Source: Ardenticatenaceae bacterium (GTDB lineage Bacteria > Chloroflexota > Anaerolineae > Promineifilales > Promineifilaceae). Taken from it: a DNA stretch of 64,000 nt. This document shows, one piece after another, positions 23,106 through 32,933 of the stretch. Under the pieces are notes generated by a model. The model had not been told where the DNA came from, ran no database searches, and saw only the letters and a program-made list of their open reading frames with translations. The first letter of the stretch is position 1; each line of letters opens with the position of its first letter. Position numbers and translations under genes: made by a program. The stretch spans positions 124,001-188,000 of the forward strand of contig JACKBX010000003.1 of assembly GCA_020634375.1 (NCBI GenBank), in the 5' to 3' direction.

Positions 23106-25372
23106 GACTTCAAATACTGATACAGCACCCCCAACACCGTCGCCGGTTCCGCCTCGCGCTCCTTATTGTATTGGCGCGTGGCCCGGCTGCGGCTGAGGTG
23201 CAAATAGCGCCGCGCACGAGTGACACCCACATACAACAGCCGCAGCCGTTCGCTGATGATGTCAATATGCGCCGATTCAGTAGCCGTGCGCCCGGTGTAC
23301 AGCCCCGACTCCCCGGCCATCAAATAGCGCAACTGCGCCGCCGCCTCAGCGGTGGGGTCGCCGCCAAGAAAATCATGCACGCCGAGGAAAGGCGCATCCA
23401 AACTACCGGGAATCCAAAAGCCATCTATGCCCACCAAAAATACCGCGTCCCATTCCAGCCCTTTGGCGCTGTGCTGCGTCGTCAGGGTGATGCGGCCCGG
23501 CTCCGGTTCGTAGCCCAGGTCGGCGGGAGTGGTGATGGGTAATCGGCGACGGCCGTCGGCCACATCCGCCAATTCCGCCGCCAACTCCGGCAGCCGCCAA
23601 TGGGGCTGCATATCACGCCAGCCGCGCATGAGGGTGGCAATCTGGTAAGCAATGGCGAGGTCGGTTTCATGCACATCCTGACTCCAGGCAAACAACTCAT
23701 CGCCCAACGTCAGCGCCAAATCATCAATCGGCAGCTCGCGCAGCGCAAACATGCGCCGCAAAAAGTCGCACAATCGCGCCACATGCGGCCAATCATCCTC
23801 AGGCAGCACCCCGGCGGGCAGCGCCGCCTGCCACTGCGCCTCATCCCAGGGGAAAAGCAGCGCCTCCGGCTGATACACGCTGCGCAGCACGGTATGAAAA
23901 CGGTCGAGGTTTTCCACGGGGCCGGTGGCGGCGGGATGGCCTAATTCGTGCAGGCTGGCATGGGCGGCGACGATGGCGCGGGTATCCAGCGGGTCGGCCA
24001 GCACGGCGAGGATGGCGTACATGGCGGCGGCGATTTCGCGCTCACGGCCGCCGCCGCGCAGCAAGTTGTCGTAAGAGATTTCCAAATCGTCGAGGCGCTC
24101 GGCCAAATCGTAGCCGATCTGGTTGGTGGGCACGAGGATGGCGAGGGTGTGGTCGGCGCGTTCGCGGGCATATTTGGCGGCAAGCTGGGCGATGGCAGGC
24201 AGTTCCTCATCTTCGCGGTGCTTGTACACTTTGATGCGCACGGCCGCTTCGCTGTCGGGCGGGTTGGGCTGGGCGTCGCCGGGGGGCGTGGGCAGGATGG
24301 CCTGACGGCGGAAGGTGTGACGGCGCACTTCGGGCACGGGGTGTTTGTCAATCACCCAATCGAGCAGGGTGTTGGCCGCGCCCATAATCAGCGGGGCGCA
24401 GCGGCCACTGTTGGGCAGCGGCAAAGACAGCACGTCGCGGCGGTCGCTGAAGGCATTGAAGAAGCGCGGGTGGGCGGCGGTGAAGGTGCTGGTGATGGCC
24501 TGATTGGGGTCGCCGACGCGCACCCAATTGGCTGCTTCGCCGGTGAGGGTTTCGAGGAGGATTTCTTGCAGGGGCACGCTGTCTTGGGCCTCATCTTCAA
24601 GCACATAGGGCCAGCGCTGGCGCAACTGCGCGGCGAGGTCGGGGCGCTGCTCCAGCAGGTCTACGGCCTGCCAGATAAGGTCGTCAAAGTCCAGGGCAGC
24701 CTGGCGGGTGAGGAGGGTTTGGTAACGGCCGTATATCCCCGCCAACATAGAGAGCAAGGGAGCAGGGGAGCCAGGGAGCAAGGGGGAATTCTCCTCCGCT
24801 CCCCTGCCCCCTTGCCCCCCTGCCCCCATGCTCCTCTGCAAAATCTCTTCGGGGCGGTAGCGTTCGTTTTTGGCGACGCGGATGAAGGTGCGGGCGGTGC
24901 GGCTGGTGATGTCGCGCCAGCGGGCTTGTTTTTGCGGGCTGGCGTCGTCGAGGAATTGCAGCCACTGTTCGCGGTTGTCTTCAATCCATTGGTCAACGGA
25001 GAGGGCCAGGTAATGGCTGCTTTGTACGTCGTCGAGGACGGCCGTTGCCTCACTATCGCCGCCATTGGCCTGACGCACAATTTCCAGGGCGAGGCTGTGC
25101 AGGGTACGCACGTCGAAGCCGCGCTCGGTGGAGAGTTCTAGCTCGGTGAGGCGCTTGCGGATGCGGGCCTTGAAGGTGTCTACGCTGGCATTGAGGTAGG
25201 TGACGATGAGGATTTGCTGGCTGTCGGGTTGGATACGGCCGTCGCCAATCAACTGCGCGGCGAGCAGGGAAAGGGTAAAGGTTTTACCGCTTCCGGGCAC
25301 GGCGCTGATGGCAAGACGGCCGTTTTCGTATTCGAGAATCGCTTCTTGAGCGGGACGCAGGTTCATGATCAC
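23093..25372 (-). CDS. UvrD/PcrA-like superfamily I DNA helicase
   Basis: 759 aa. Motif I is SAVPGSGKTFTL (about residues 23-34), motif II EDEAQDSVPLQ, motif III WVRVGDPNQAI, motif V TTQHSAKGLEWDAVFLV and motif VI LLYVGVTRARRYLHLSRS. These are all the landmarks of an ATP-dependent 3'-5' helicase of the UvrD/Rep group. A low-complexity Gly/Pro insert (GAGGQGGRGAEENSPLLPGS) interrupts the region after residue 180. The start overlaps the cytochrome stop by 4 bp (ATGA), so the two are co-transcribed. The C-terminal codons lie in the GTGAAAC repeat. Confidence 0.9.
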   Translation of the reverse strand: MIMNLRPAQEAILEYENGRLAISAVPGSGKTFTLSLLAAQLIGDGRIQPDSQQILIVTYLNASVDTFKARIRKRLTELELSTERGFDVRTLHSLALEIVRQANGGDSEATAVLDDVQSSHYLALSVDQWIEDNREQWLQFLDDASPQKQARWRDITSRTARTFIRVAKNERYRPEEILQRSMGAGGQGGRGAEENSPLLPGSPAPLLSMLAGIYGRYQTLLTRQAALDFDDLIWQAVDLLEQRPDLAAQLRQRWPYVLEDEAQDSVPLQEILLETLTGEAANWVRVGDPNQAITSTFTAAHPRFFNAFSDRRDVLSLPLPNSGRCAPLIMGAANTLLDWVIDKHPVPEVRRHTFRRQAILPTPPGDAQPNPPDSEAAVRIKVYKHREDEELPAIAQLAAKYARERADHTLAILVPTNQIGYDLAERLDDLEISYDNLLRGGGREREIAAAMYAILAVLADPLDTRAIVAAHASLHELGHPAATGPVENLDRFHTVLRSVYQPEALLFPWDEAQWQAALPAGVLPEDDWPHVARLCDFLRRMFALRELPIDDLALTLGDELFAWSQDVHETDLAIAYQIATLMRGWRDMQPHWRLPELAAELADVADGRRRLPITTPADLGYEPEPGRITLTTQHSAKGLEWDAVFLVGIDGFWIPGSLDAPFLGVHDFLGGDPTAEAAAQLRYLMAGESGLYTGRTATESAHIDIISERLRLLYVGVTRARRYLHLSRSRATRQYNKEREAEPATVLGVLYQYLKSREA
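24748..24839. repeat. GC-rich inverted repeat inserted in frame in the helicase gene
   Basis: GAGCAAGGGAGCAGGGGAGC on one side and TCCCCTGCCCCCTTGCCCCC on the other, around AATTCTCCTCCGC. It looks like an intergenic low-complexity repeat, but it lies within the coding frame without breaking it. Confidence 0.6.
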
Positions 25373-27180
25373 TCACCCAAAATGAGCGGCAAATAGACCA
25401 TTGTGCCAAACTGGATTTCGGCCATAACTTCGGGGGCGCTCATGTTGGTTTGCTGCCAGAGATCGTACAAGATTTGGCCGTTGTTGTAGCCAGCGTTGGG
25501 GTTATTGTCGCGCAGGAATTCGATGTACTCTTTGGAGGCGGTTTGGTAGAGCAAACGCACGCGCCCGGTGACGACGCCTGACGGCAGGGTGTAAACGGCC
25601 GTATCCCAATACTGTCCATCGGCATACATCGTCGGGTCGGGCTGGCTGTCTGTGACCGGGGCTGCGCCCAGCGCGGCATAGTCGGCAAAGACGTAGCCAC
25701 GCGGCGGGATGCGGCTGTCGTTGACGGTGACGTTGTTGAGGGCGAAGTGGAAGGTGGGGCCAGCTTCCAGGCCGGGCAGCAAATCAGCCAATGCAGGCGT
25801 GAGGCCCTGTTCCACTTGATAGATGGTGAGGTCGGGGTCTTGGGTGAGGACGGCCGTGCTGGCATCATACGCCCCCGATTCATAGACCAGATTACCGGCT
25901 GCGTCGTAACCCTGCACTTGCAGCCACATTCGCCGCCCTTCGGGGTAGCCGGTGGGCAGTTTGTGCCCCGTCTCGTTGACCACCGTCACCGTCAGTGTGT
26001 CGCTGTGCAGCGTGGCCGATACCGTCGCCGCATGTTGCAGCATATACCGCGCCCGCAGCGTGCCCGAAATCAGCGCTTCGGCACGCACCGGTTCATTATT
26101 AAATGTGGCGCTAAACACCGGGTGCAAGGGGATGATTTGTGGAACCCAGGTATTGCCGCCAGTCATGTCATGCACGCTCATATCATCACGGATTTGCATG
26201 GCCGGGTCGCCAAACAGTTGCGCCCCAATGCCAGTGATGGTGTACATGTGGCAATCCTGACAGGTGGAAACGTTGACGGTATTGCCGCCAAACTGTGGCG
26301 CATAAATGCCTTCCGGCGTGTTGTAATCGCTGAGATACCACTCGCTGTAGGTACGCTCGACGGGGAAGCCGACGCTTAAATCGCCGGGCATATCCAGCGG
26401 ATTGAGTTCATATGCTTGCGTACTTTCATTCCAGGAGAAGACCGGGTTGCTGATGTCGTGGCAGGTTCCGCAAAAAGCTGCATCTTGATGATAGGGGGAT
26501 AGCTGTGTGGGTTGGGCGCTGTGCGGGTCAAAGCCGACGACTTCGGTGATGACGAAGGGGCCGCGGCGGTAGTCGAGCGGATCGATGATCATGGCGGCGC
26601 TGCCCAGCAGGGGCATGGGCGCAGTAACGGTGACGGGCATGGTCAGGGTTGCCAGCACGTCTATATCGCGGGCGGGGTTTTCTGGCGAGTACACCGGGTC
26701 AACGGAGCGGTGGCAGGTAATGCACTGCACGCCTTCCATGTCGCCAGAGTCTGCAAGCATGGCGGAGCCATCAGGTTGGGAGGAACGGCCGTCCAACCAC
26801 CCACGTGGGATGTGACAGCGCAAGCAAAATTCGCCAGCGTTGGCGGCATCCGCATTGGCAACATCGAGCGCAGCCCAAAAAAGAGGGTCGCGGGCAGCCT
26901 GGGCCATCATGCTGCCTTGCCAGGCAAACCATGTTTCGGTTTCGTGGGGTTGGGGCGGATCGAGTTGATCACCATAGTAAAGATGGCAGCCAATGCAGCT
27001 ATAGGCATCGAGGGCGTCTACCATTTGGTGGGGCTGTGTGCCGGGCAGGAGAAAGTCGTTGGGGGTGGTGGGGACAAGAGCGGTAGGGGCGGCATCCACA
27101 GGGCTAAAAAGAGACAAGGTCGTACCCAAAACAATAAGGGCAAGACCAAAAGCAATGAGAAGATGGGGCAATCGCTTCAT
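25369..27180 (-). CDS. Exported five-haem c-type cytochrome
   Basis: 603 aa. A signal peptide (about residues 1-30) ends near VDAAPTA. Five CxxCH haem sites are visible: CIGCH (62), CLRCH (119), CITCH (153), CGTCH (237) and CQDCH (307). They lie in the N-terminal half, as in cytochrome c-554/multihaem Cys-His proteins. The C-terminal half contains a beta-rich domain with GHKLPTGYPEGRRMWLQVQ and ends in VYLPLILGE. It is probably an extracellular electron-transfer protein. It precedes the helicase gene with a 4-bp overlap, an odd functional pairing. Confidence 0.88.
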   Translation of the reverse strand: MKRLPHLLIAFGLALIVLGTTLSLFSPVDAAPTALVPTTPNDFLLPGTQPHQMVDALDAYSCIGCHLYYGDQLDPPQPHETETWFAWQGSMMAQAARDPLFWAALDVANADAANAGEFCLRCHIPRGWLDGRSSQPDGSAMLADSGDMEGVQCITCHRSVDPVYSPENPARDIDVLATLTMPVTVTAPMPLLGSAAMIIDPLDYRRGPFVITEVVGFDPHSAQPTQLSPYHQDAAFCGTCHDISNPVFSWNESTQAYELNPLDMPGDLSVGFPVERTYSEWYLSDYNTPEGIYAPQFGGNTVNVSTCQDCHMYTITGIGAQLFGDPAMQIRDDMSVHDMTGGNTWVPQIIPLHPVFSATFNNEPVRAEALISGTLRARYMLQHAATVSATLHSDTLTVTVVNETGHKLPTGYPEGRRMWLQVQGYDAAGNLVYESGAYDASTAVLTQDPDLTIYQVEQGLTPALADLLPGLEAGPTFHFALNNVTVNDSRIPPRGYVFADYAALGAAPVTDSQPDPTMYADGQYWDTAVYTLPSGVVTGRVRLLYQTASKEYIEFLRDNNPNAGYNNGQILYDLWQQTNMSAPEVMAEIQFGTMVYLPLILGE

Positions 27181-27265
27181 AATTCTTTATTCTTTGGTAA
27201 AGGTGTTACGCATGAAGATCATCAAATTTATCCCCCCCATTATAAACTGGCGAATCTAATCTGAC

Positions 27266-27299
27266 ACAAAAAGGGGGTGACACGCGCGTGTCACCCCCT
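27266..27299 (-). terminator. Intrinsic terminator after the Flp/InlB-repeat gene
   Basis: AGGGGGTGACACGC and GCGTGTCACCCCCT form a perfect 14-bp palindrome, followed on the minus strand by TTTTTGTG. It ends the Tad-like operon before the cytochrome gene. Confidence 0.85.
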
Positions 27300-27326
27300 C
27301 GCACAAACAATCAGAACAATTGGGTC

Positions 27327-29384
27327 TTAATTCCCAGTAATCAAGATATTGTCTACGTAGAAATAATCAGATGGGTCATTTGCGTTAATGCCGTAAAAAC
27401 GAATGTGGAAATTGCTGACTAGATAACTGCTGTCGAGTGCAAATGTAAATAGCGAATACGTACCGTTTTCATTGCTATCATCTACTAAAAGCACTTGATC
27501 CCAATTTGATCCACCATCAGAACTGATCTCCACATACCATTCTTCATTGACAGCCATACCGGTGGTCACTTTCCAATAGAAGGAGAGTGATGCGCCTGAA
27601 GTTAAGGCTGACAAATCTGCTGCACGTTCGGCCCATCCGTTATCGGCCAATCGCAAATGATAGGTCCCTGCATATGGTGTGCCAGTGGTTGTAACGGTTG
27701 AATCAGAACTGCTATGCGTCCAACTACCGCTCCAGCCAGAACCACCGCTCCAACCGCCGCTTTCAAAATCTTCAACAACGACTGCTTCAAGGAAGTTAGC
27801 GGTGACGTTTTTGTTCGCATTGACCAGCACTGTGGCTGTGTTGTCAGCGGTGGAATCTGTATCGCCATTCCAACTTTCAAAACTATATCCACTGTTAGCA
27901 TTGGCTGTCAGAGTGACATTCGATCCGTATGTCCAGCCACTTATCACGCCTGCGGTGCAGTTTGGCGCGGGGGCGGGGGTTATGGTTCCCCCGGCGGTGG
28001 GGTTGGGTAATGCTTCTAGCGTATAACAAATGATTTCGAAATTGGCTGTGACTGTGCTGTTATTAAAGACTGTCACCGTGGTGCTGGCATTTGTCCCAGA
28101 GGCCAGCCCCGACCAATTGAGAAAATCATAACCCGTTGAGGGTACGGCCGTTACCGTCACATTTTCGCCGTAGTGATAGTTGCCAGCATTGCAACCTGGG
28201 GAGGAAGTGGGACTCATGGTCACGCTGCCGCCAGCCACAGGGCTGGAGGCGGCTGCTAAGGTATAGCAGGCATCCTCAAAATTGGCGGTTACGTTTTTGT
28301 CGCCGTCGAAGGTGATGGTCACGGGGTTGGCTGTGCCTGTGGCATCGCCGGACCAGCCAGTGAACGTGGAGCCGGGGTTGGCGGGAACGGCCGTTAACGC
28401 CGCCGTCTCCCCCTCACTATACGTCGCTTGCACAGGATCAACCGTGATCGAGCCATTGCCAGACACCTGGGTCGTCAACGTATACAACAGTTCCGTGAAA
28501 TTGGCTGTCACAGCCTCATTCGTGAGCATGGTTAGAGAGGCAGGGTTTGTAAGCCCAGTCAGTGAACCACTCCAACCATCAAACACGTAGCCAGACACAG
28601 GGTTTGCTTGCAGGGTAACAACTGTACCGTGCTGGTATTGCGTACCCCCCACACAATCGGGTGCAGGACTAACAATGACATCTCCTCCGATGTCAACGAT
28701 TTCCGTCACCGTCAAGTCATAGCAGCCCACCTGAAAATAGGCTTCAATATTTTTGTCGCTGTCCATCGTTATGATAGCAGGGTTGGTGCTGCCGCTGAGA
28801 TCTCCACTCCAACTAACAAAAGCTCCACCCGCATCGGGAATGGCGCTTAAGGAAACGGAGTCGCCATTATCATACTCAACCTGCTCAGGGTTAACCTCAA
28901 CGTGTCCCGCGCCAAATGAGGTCACAGTCAACGTAAACGTCTCTTCAACAAAGTTGGCGGTGACGGTCTTATCTGTATCCAATAGCAATGTTTCCGGGTT
29001 TATGGTTCCAGAAAGGTCATCTCCCCATCCAGCAAATATCCAACCGGGGTCGGGGTTGGCCGTTAGCGTCACCATATCCCCACCTACAGGCGAAGCCGGG
29101 TTCGTTGCAACTGCACCATTGCCGATAATATTAATCGTCAACGTCGCTCCCGTATCTGGCGTAGCCGTAGGTGTGGGGGGAATACGTGTAAACCCAACCA
29201 GATCAGGCGGAGCCACGTTAGAACGTTCGATGAAATCCGAAAACACGGCGCCAATTGCCGGCTGCATCAAATTCACAATGAGCACCACAGCCAGGCCAAC
29301 CAGGGCGATAATAATCAAGTATTCAACAATACCTTGACCTGCCTCACGATTCATTTTGTGCCTTTTTGTGTATGATTTTTTCAT
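27327..29384 (-). CDS. Flp-pilin N-terminus fused to InlB-type repeats
   Basis: 685 aa from ATG 29384, with GAAGGG 7 nt upstream. The N-terminus AGQGIVEYLIIIALVGLAVV is a Flp/TadE class III pilin signal and helix. About six repeats follow, each with TANP-GW-F-GW-GDL-G and a KTVTANF or KNVTANF end, the divergent InlB B-repeat type. The last about 150 residues contain GWSGSWTHSSSD and SLSFYWKVTTG, and end in YFYVDNILITGN, a jelly-roll/MAM-like domain. The protein is probably assembled at or anchored to the cell surface as an adhesin. It is the last gene of the operon before the terminator. Confidence 0.85.
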   Translation of the reverse strand: MKKSYTKRHKMNREAGQGIVEYLIIIALVGLAVVLIVNLMQPAIGAVFSDFIERSNVAPPDLVGFTRIPPTPTATPDTGATLTINIIGNGAVATNPASPVGGDMVTLTANPDPGWIFAGWGDDLSGTINPETLLLDTDKTVTANFVEETFTLTVTSFGAGHVEVNPEQVEYDNGDSVSLSAIPDAGGAFVSWSGDLSGSTNPAIITMDSDKNIEAYFQVGCYDLTVTEIVDIGGDVIVSPAPDCVGGTQYQHGTVVTLQANPVSGYVFDGWSGSLTGLTNPASLTMLTNEAVTANFTELLYTLTTQVSGNGSITVDPVQATYSEGETAALTAVPANPGSTFTGWSGDATGTANPVTITFDGDKNVTANFEDACYTLAAASSPVAGGSVTMSPTSSPGCNAGNYHYGENVTVTAVPSTGYDFLNWSGLASGTNASTTVTVFNNSTVTANFEIICYTLEALPNPTAGGTITPAPAPNCTAGVISGWTYGSNVTLTANANSGYSFESWNGDTDSTADNTATVLVNANKNVTANFLEAVVVEDFESGGWSGGSGWSGSWTHSSSDSTVTTTGTPYAGTYHLRLADNGWAERAADLSALTSGASLSFYWKVTTGMAVNEEWYVEISSDGGSNWDQVLLVDDSNENGTYSLFTFALDSSYLVSNFHIRFYGINANDPSDYFYVDNILITGN

Positions 29385-29459
29385 AATAGCACCCTTCAAA
29401 AAAACTAGCTGCGTTGCCGCTTAAAGCCCCGAAACGGAAGGTAAATAATCTACGAAATA

Positions 29460-29600
29460 GAGATTAGAGATTGGAGCCTGGCTAATCTCCAGTCTCCAAT
29501 CTCCTATGAATCATTAAATCTTCATAATCACACAGCCCGTCGAGGTTTGAACTTGTCGAAAACCGGTTCCCTTCGACAAGCTCAGGGAGCAGGCCTGTAT
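29460..29600. repeat. Two intergenic inverted repeats between the Flp-like and TadG-like genes
   Basis: GATTAGAGATTGGAG (about 29460) is mirrored by CTCCAATCTC (about 29494). Further on, CTTGTCGAAAACCGG and CCCTTCGACAAGCTCAGGGA contain TTGTCGAA/TTCGACAA. Both look like dispersed intergenic repeats and may act as terminators. No gene is seen from 29400 to 29641. Confidence 0.5.
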
Positions 29601-29641
29601 GATTACAAATCTTCATTCCAAAGGGCATGACCCTCATTCAA

Positions 29642-31507
29642 CTACCGAATTAGATAAGGCTGCCCGGAGAGACGGATTTGCCAGCCATACGTATCTGTAG
29701 AACCACCATCGTAGCTGGCAACCAGACGGCCACCGTAAAAAGGTGTGCAATCTCCCGGAACCGAATAGTCACAGTTTTCTAGATCGCCGGGCACATCCAC
29801 TTCATATGCCGGATCCACCCATTGATTATTACAAGAGCCAATCGCACAGCGACCACCTTCTGTGCCAGAATACGTGACTTCCCAATCGGCCCGGGCAATG
29901 GAGTCAAAGTAAAAGTTGATTGGAGGGGATGCACCCGAATCGGAATCAAACAAACTGATATAAATAGTCTGCCCGGCGCTTTCTGGCCCTACGTAAATCA
30001 ACGGGATGTCAACCCGGAAATCAACATTGGAGTTCAGAGGCAAACGCCCCATCCCAAACACAGTGACCCCTTCAGCTCTATGACCACTCTGACCATCAAG
30101 AATATATAAATTGCGACGATTTGCATCACTGGGGACATCATTGACATATGCATTGGGGCCAGCCCAAATCTCATACCCATTCTCAGATGAGCCGCTAATC
30201 GCTGTCACATCGAGATAGATAAAGCGATTATTGGTCGCGGGATCGGTAAGAATATTGCCCAAATCTTGGGAGATGCTCACTTCAAAGCCATTCCCCGCCC
30301 CAATAGGCGTGCCACTTGAACAGTCGGCAGCATCATAGTCTCCACCATTAGGACTGCCGCAATCCGCAGGAACCTCTGCGGGTTGATCAACACTGAGCTG
30401 CCCACCAGGGGATACCCACTGCATATCGGTCAAGTGGTCGCCGCTATCGCGGGTTCCATCGTCAACCTGCCCGGTGTAGGTAGCCAACGGGATGCGGGAT
30501 AATGTGCCATCGGCATTTTGCGCCCAGTAGAATAGTTCAAACGTGGTCTGTGTATTGTAAGATGGTGTGTAGTTATTGCCGGGAGGTGCACCGCAACCTG
30601 AATTTGTACCGCTACGGGGTCGCCGGTTTTCATCAATACGGATGAACCAGAAGGGGTTACCCTGATCGCCTAAACTTTGTTCGTCTGTGGGAATGAGGCA
30701 GGGTTGGTATTGCATGTAATAGTTATGGAAATCTACGATACAACCCAAGGTTTCAAATAACGGCTTCCCTAAATCTGTTTGGGCCAAATCGGTATGTTGT
30801 ACTTCAAAAGTGTCGCCTGATTGGTTGATGGAATCGGGGTCAAAAAGTTCGACGCGCACAATGTCGTGTGGGTAGTCTGGGGGAATGAGGATACGGTAAT
30901 TGTAGGTATAAGATCCCGGTGCCCAAGGGCTGCCCAAGGGAGAAAAGGGATCGCCCATGCTGGTGCAAGATTCGGGGCCAAAGACGGCCTGGTTGGAGGT
31001 ACTGAGAACGCCATCTTCGATGCGGCGGCTGGCATAGATGTCGGCCATGGGGAAGACACCGGCAACGGCCGCTCGTGTCAGGGTAATCGACTGCTGCCCA
31101 ATGAGCCGTAGGAAGAAGAGGTCAACGGGCCAGGTGGCAGTCAGTTCATATTGAATCTCGCCCAACTCGTTTAGACCCAGGCTACGGCCGTCTCCCAAAT
31201 GTGTGACACCAGTATCACTGGGCAACCTGACCAAAATGTCGAAACCATTGGTATTGAAGAACTGGGTCGCTTTCAGGTTTGCCGGTGTCGAGTCGTCTGG
31301 ATCACTCACTAGTTCCACAACGGCCGCTAATGCTGCCGAATCCACCGCCGACTGCAACTGTGTGGTACGGGCGAAGACAAAACCCACATCCACAGCAATG
31401 CCCACAAATGCCAGCAACCCCACCAGGGCTAGGGCAATGATGACAATACTCTGCCCAGTTTGACCTTCGTGGTCATGATTTTTGCAAAAAACAGGGTTTC
31501 CTTTCAT
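29642..31507 (-). CDS. TadG-like surface protein
   Basis: 621 aa from ATG 31507, preceded by GGAGGGTGACAC. The N-terminus has TGQSIVIIALALVGLLAFVG and AVDVGFVFARTTQLQSAVDS, the typical Tad/TadG-like transmembrane helix and following DSAALAA segment. The remainder is a long extracellular region with no family I recognise, including VYVNDV-like beta-rich stretches and Cys-containing loops (CSSGTP, CSNN). It is probably part of a Tad-type pilus or secretion surface complex with the TadE-like gene upstream. Confidence 0.8.
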   Translation of the reverse strand: MKGNPVFCKNHDHEGQTGQSIVIIALALVGLLAFVGIAVDVGFVFARTTQLQSAVDSAALAAVVELVSDPDDSTPANLKATQFFNTNGFDILVRLPSDTGVTHLGDGRSLGLNELGEIQYELTATWPVDLFFLRLIGQQSITLTRAAVAGVFPMADIYASRRIEDGVLSTSNQAVFGPESCTSMGDPFSPLGSPWAPGSYTYNYRILIPPDYPHDIVRVELFDPDSINQSGDTFEVQHTDLAQTDLGKPLFETLGCIVDFHNYYMQYQPCLIPTDEQSLGDQGNPFWFIRIDENRRPRSGTNSGCGAPPGNNYTPSYNTQTTFELFYWAQNADGTLSRIPLATYTGQVDDGTRDSGDHLTDMQWVSPGGQLSVDQPAEVPADCGSPNGGDYDAADCSSGTPIGAGNGFEVSISQDLGNILTDPATNNRFIYLDVTAISGSSENGYEIWAGPNAYVNDVPSDANRRNLYILDGQSGHRAEGVTVFGMGRLPLNSNVDFRVDIPLIYVGPESAGQTIYISLFDSDSGASPPINFYFDSIARADWEVTYSGTEGGRCAIGSCNNQWVDPAYEVDVPGDLENCDYSVPGDCTPFYGGRLVASYDGGSTDTYGWQIRLSGQPYLIR

Positions 31508-31563
31508 GTGTCACCCTCCGAAATTGGGTTACTGGACACTGGCGTTTCTTGGACTTCTCTCGG

Positions 31564-31592
31564 GTAGGGGCATGGCGATGCCATGCCCCTAC
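31564..31592. repeat. GTAGGGGCATGGC palindrome
   Basis: GTAGGGGCATGGC and GCCATGCCCCTAC form a perfect 13-bp hairpin around GAT in the 136-bp gap between the TadE-like and TadG-like genes. It is a typical dispersed intergenic repeat. Confidence 0.7.
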
Positions 31593-31643
31593 GTTCGGTT
31601 GAAGTTTGGTTTTCGCCAGACTCCAGTAGATTAACTATTCTCG

Positions 31644-32900
31644 CTAGGGCATTTCTTGCCCGCAAGAGGTATCCCAGCGAATGAACTCCGCCAGAATCCA
31701 ACCATGTTGCAAGCTATATCCGTGCAATTTGAACACGGCAAACCCATAAATACGATACTTGCCATTAGAACCTGTATCTGTTGCATCATCCCAAATGATG
31801 AGACGAATTTGTCGGTCTAAATCAATATGTCCATTGAGCGTCGTTCTAAGAGCATTAGAATTAGATACACCAGTATTTGCCCAGACATAATCCCCAATAT
31901 TCATAGAAAGATCGGATGTATCATATGGGTTAACATACCCCCGAACGATCCAAGGATACAGTGGTGTAGCTGGGAAAATACTATGGTCACCATGATCAGT
32001 ATAGTCTTTACTGTTACCTGGCCAAGCCATACTTTCGTTTAGTGTATTAGCATCACCAGCAACACCCTCGTTCCAGGTTATCCAACCAAAGTTACCTGCG
32101 CCATACCCCTCAAATACATAGAAAAGGTCACCTTCCTGCGCATTGACTAATGGAACATCTGGATGATGATAGGGGAAGTCTGTGTATTCTGGCGGATTAG
32201 ATGGGCCAGTAAAGTCGGAAGCGTCTGGATAAGGATTGGGTGCCTGTCCAGGCGGTGTTACGGAGCGGGCCAGGTGGCTGATGGTGACGGGGAAGGCGTC
32301 GCAGCCATTGGTGACAACGGCCGTTTCTCCCGTCTGGCGCATATAACTAAACCCACGAATCGTGTAAAGGTCAGTTAAGTACGGGACGGCATCTAGCCCC
32401 AAGATCGACTCCACGTCATGCAGAGCATACAACCCCACAAAACGGATACCACCTACTTCCTCATCATAATCTGTCGGATTAATATCCTTTTGCAAATCCG
32501 CTAATATTTCTGCCTGAATAGCACTCTCATCAATCCTGTCGTAACGTACCGTGTTAGAAATGCCATACGCATGGGTAAATTCCCAGGTGCTGGCATTAAT
32601 AGCGGTACCATCATCGCTCACCTGACCACGCACCACCCACATGTCCCATTCATCATCGGCCATGCCCAGGGTTTGGGTCACAGAGTTGAGGGCCACGATG
32701 ACCATACCTTCATCTTGCCCGCCGGTAGCGCCAAATCGAGAACTAACACGGGCAGCCTGACTCACCCGGTTTTGTGTGATGACAAGTTGGCTCACTTCGA
32801 TAAGCCCAGCCAAGATCACTAAGAATATGGGGAGGAAAAGGGCAACTTCAACCAGGCTTTGGCCCCTTTCCCGTCGGTTGGATGCTAAATTGCGTTTCAT
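31644..32900 (-). CDS. TadE-like surface protein
   Basis: 418 aa from ATG 32900, with GGAGG 8 nt upstream. The N-terminus RERGQSLVEVALFLPIFLVI and LAGLIEVSQLVITQNRVSQA is the TadE signature (Glu at the helix start, followed by a hydrophobic segment). The rest is extracellular, with TDFPYHHPDVPLVNAQEGDL and many aromatic residues. It lies between a PepSY-like protein gene and the TadG-like gene on the same strand. Confidence 0.82.
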   Translation of the reverse strand: MKRNLASNRRERGQSLVEVALFLPIFLVILAGLIEVSQLVITQNRVSQAARVSSRFGATGGQDEGMVIVALNSVTQTLGMADDEWDMWVVRGQVSDDGTAINASTWEFTHAYGISNTVRYDRIDESAIQAEILADLQKDINPTDYDEEVGGIRFVGLYALHDVESILGLDAVPYLTDLYTIRGFSYMRQTGETAVVTNGCDAFPVTISHLARSVTPPGQAPNPYPDASDFTGPSNPPEYTDFPYHHPDVPLVNAQEGDLFYVFEGYGAGNFGWITWNEGVAGDANTLNESMAWPGNSKDYTDHGDHSIFPATPLYPWIVRGYVNPYDTSDLSMNIGDYVWANTGVSNSNALRTTLNGHIDLDRQIRLIIWDDATDTGSNGKYRIYGFAVFKLHGYSLQHGWILAEFIRWDTSCGQEMP

Positions 32901-32933
32901 GATTGTTACCTCCGTGTGTGAACACACCTGATC

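Noticed and set aside
23948..25141. A 397-codon plus-strand frame
   Set aside because: It is antisense to the UvrD-like helicase, which has all superfamily I motifs. GC-rich third positions explain the open frame.
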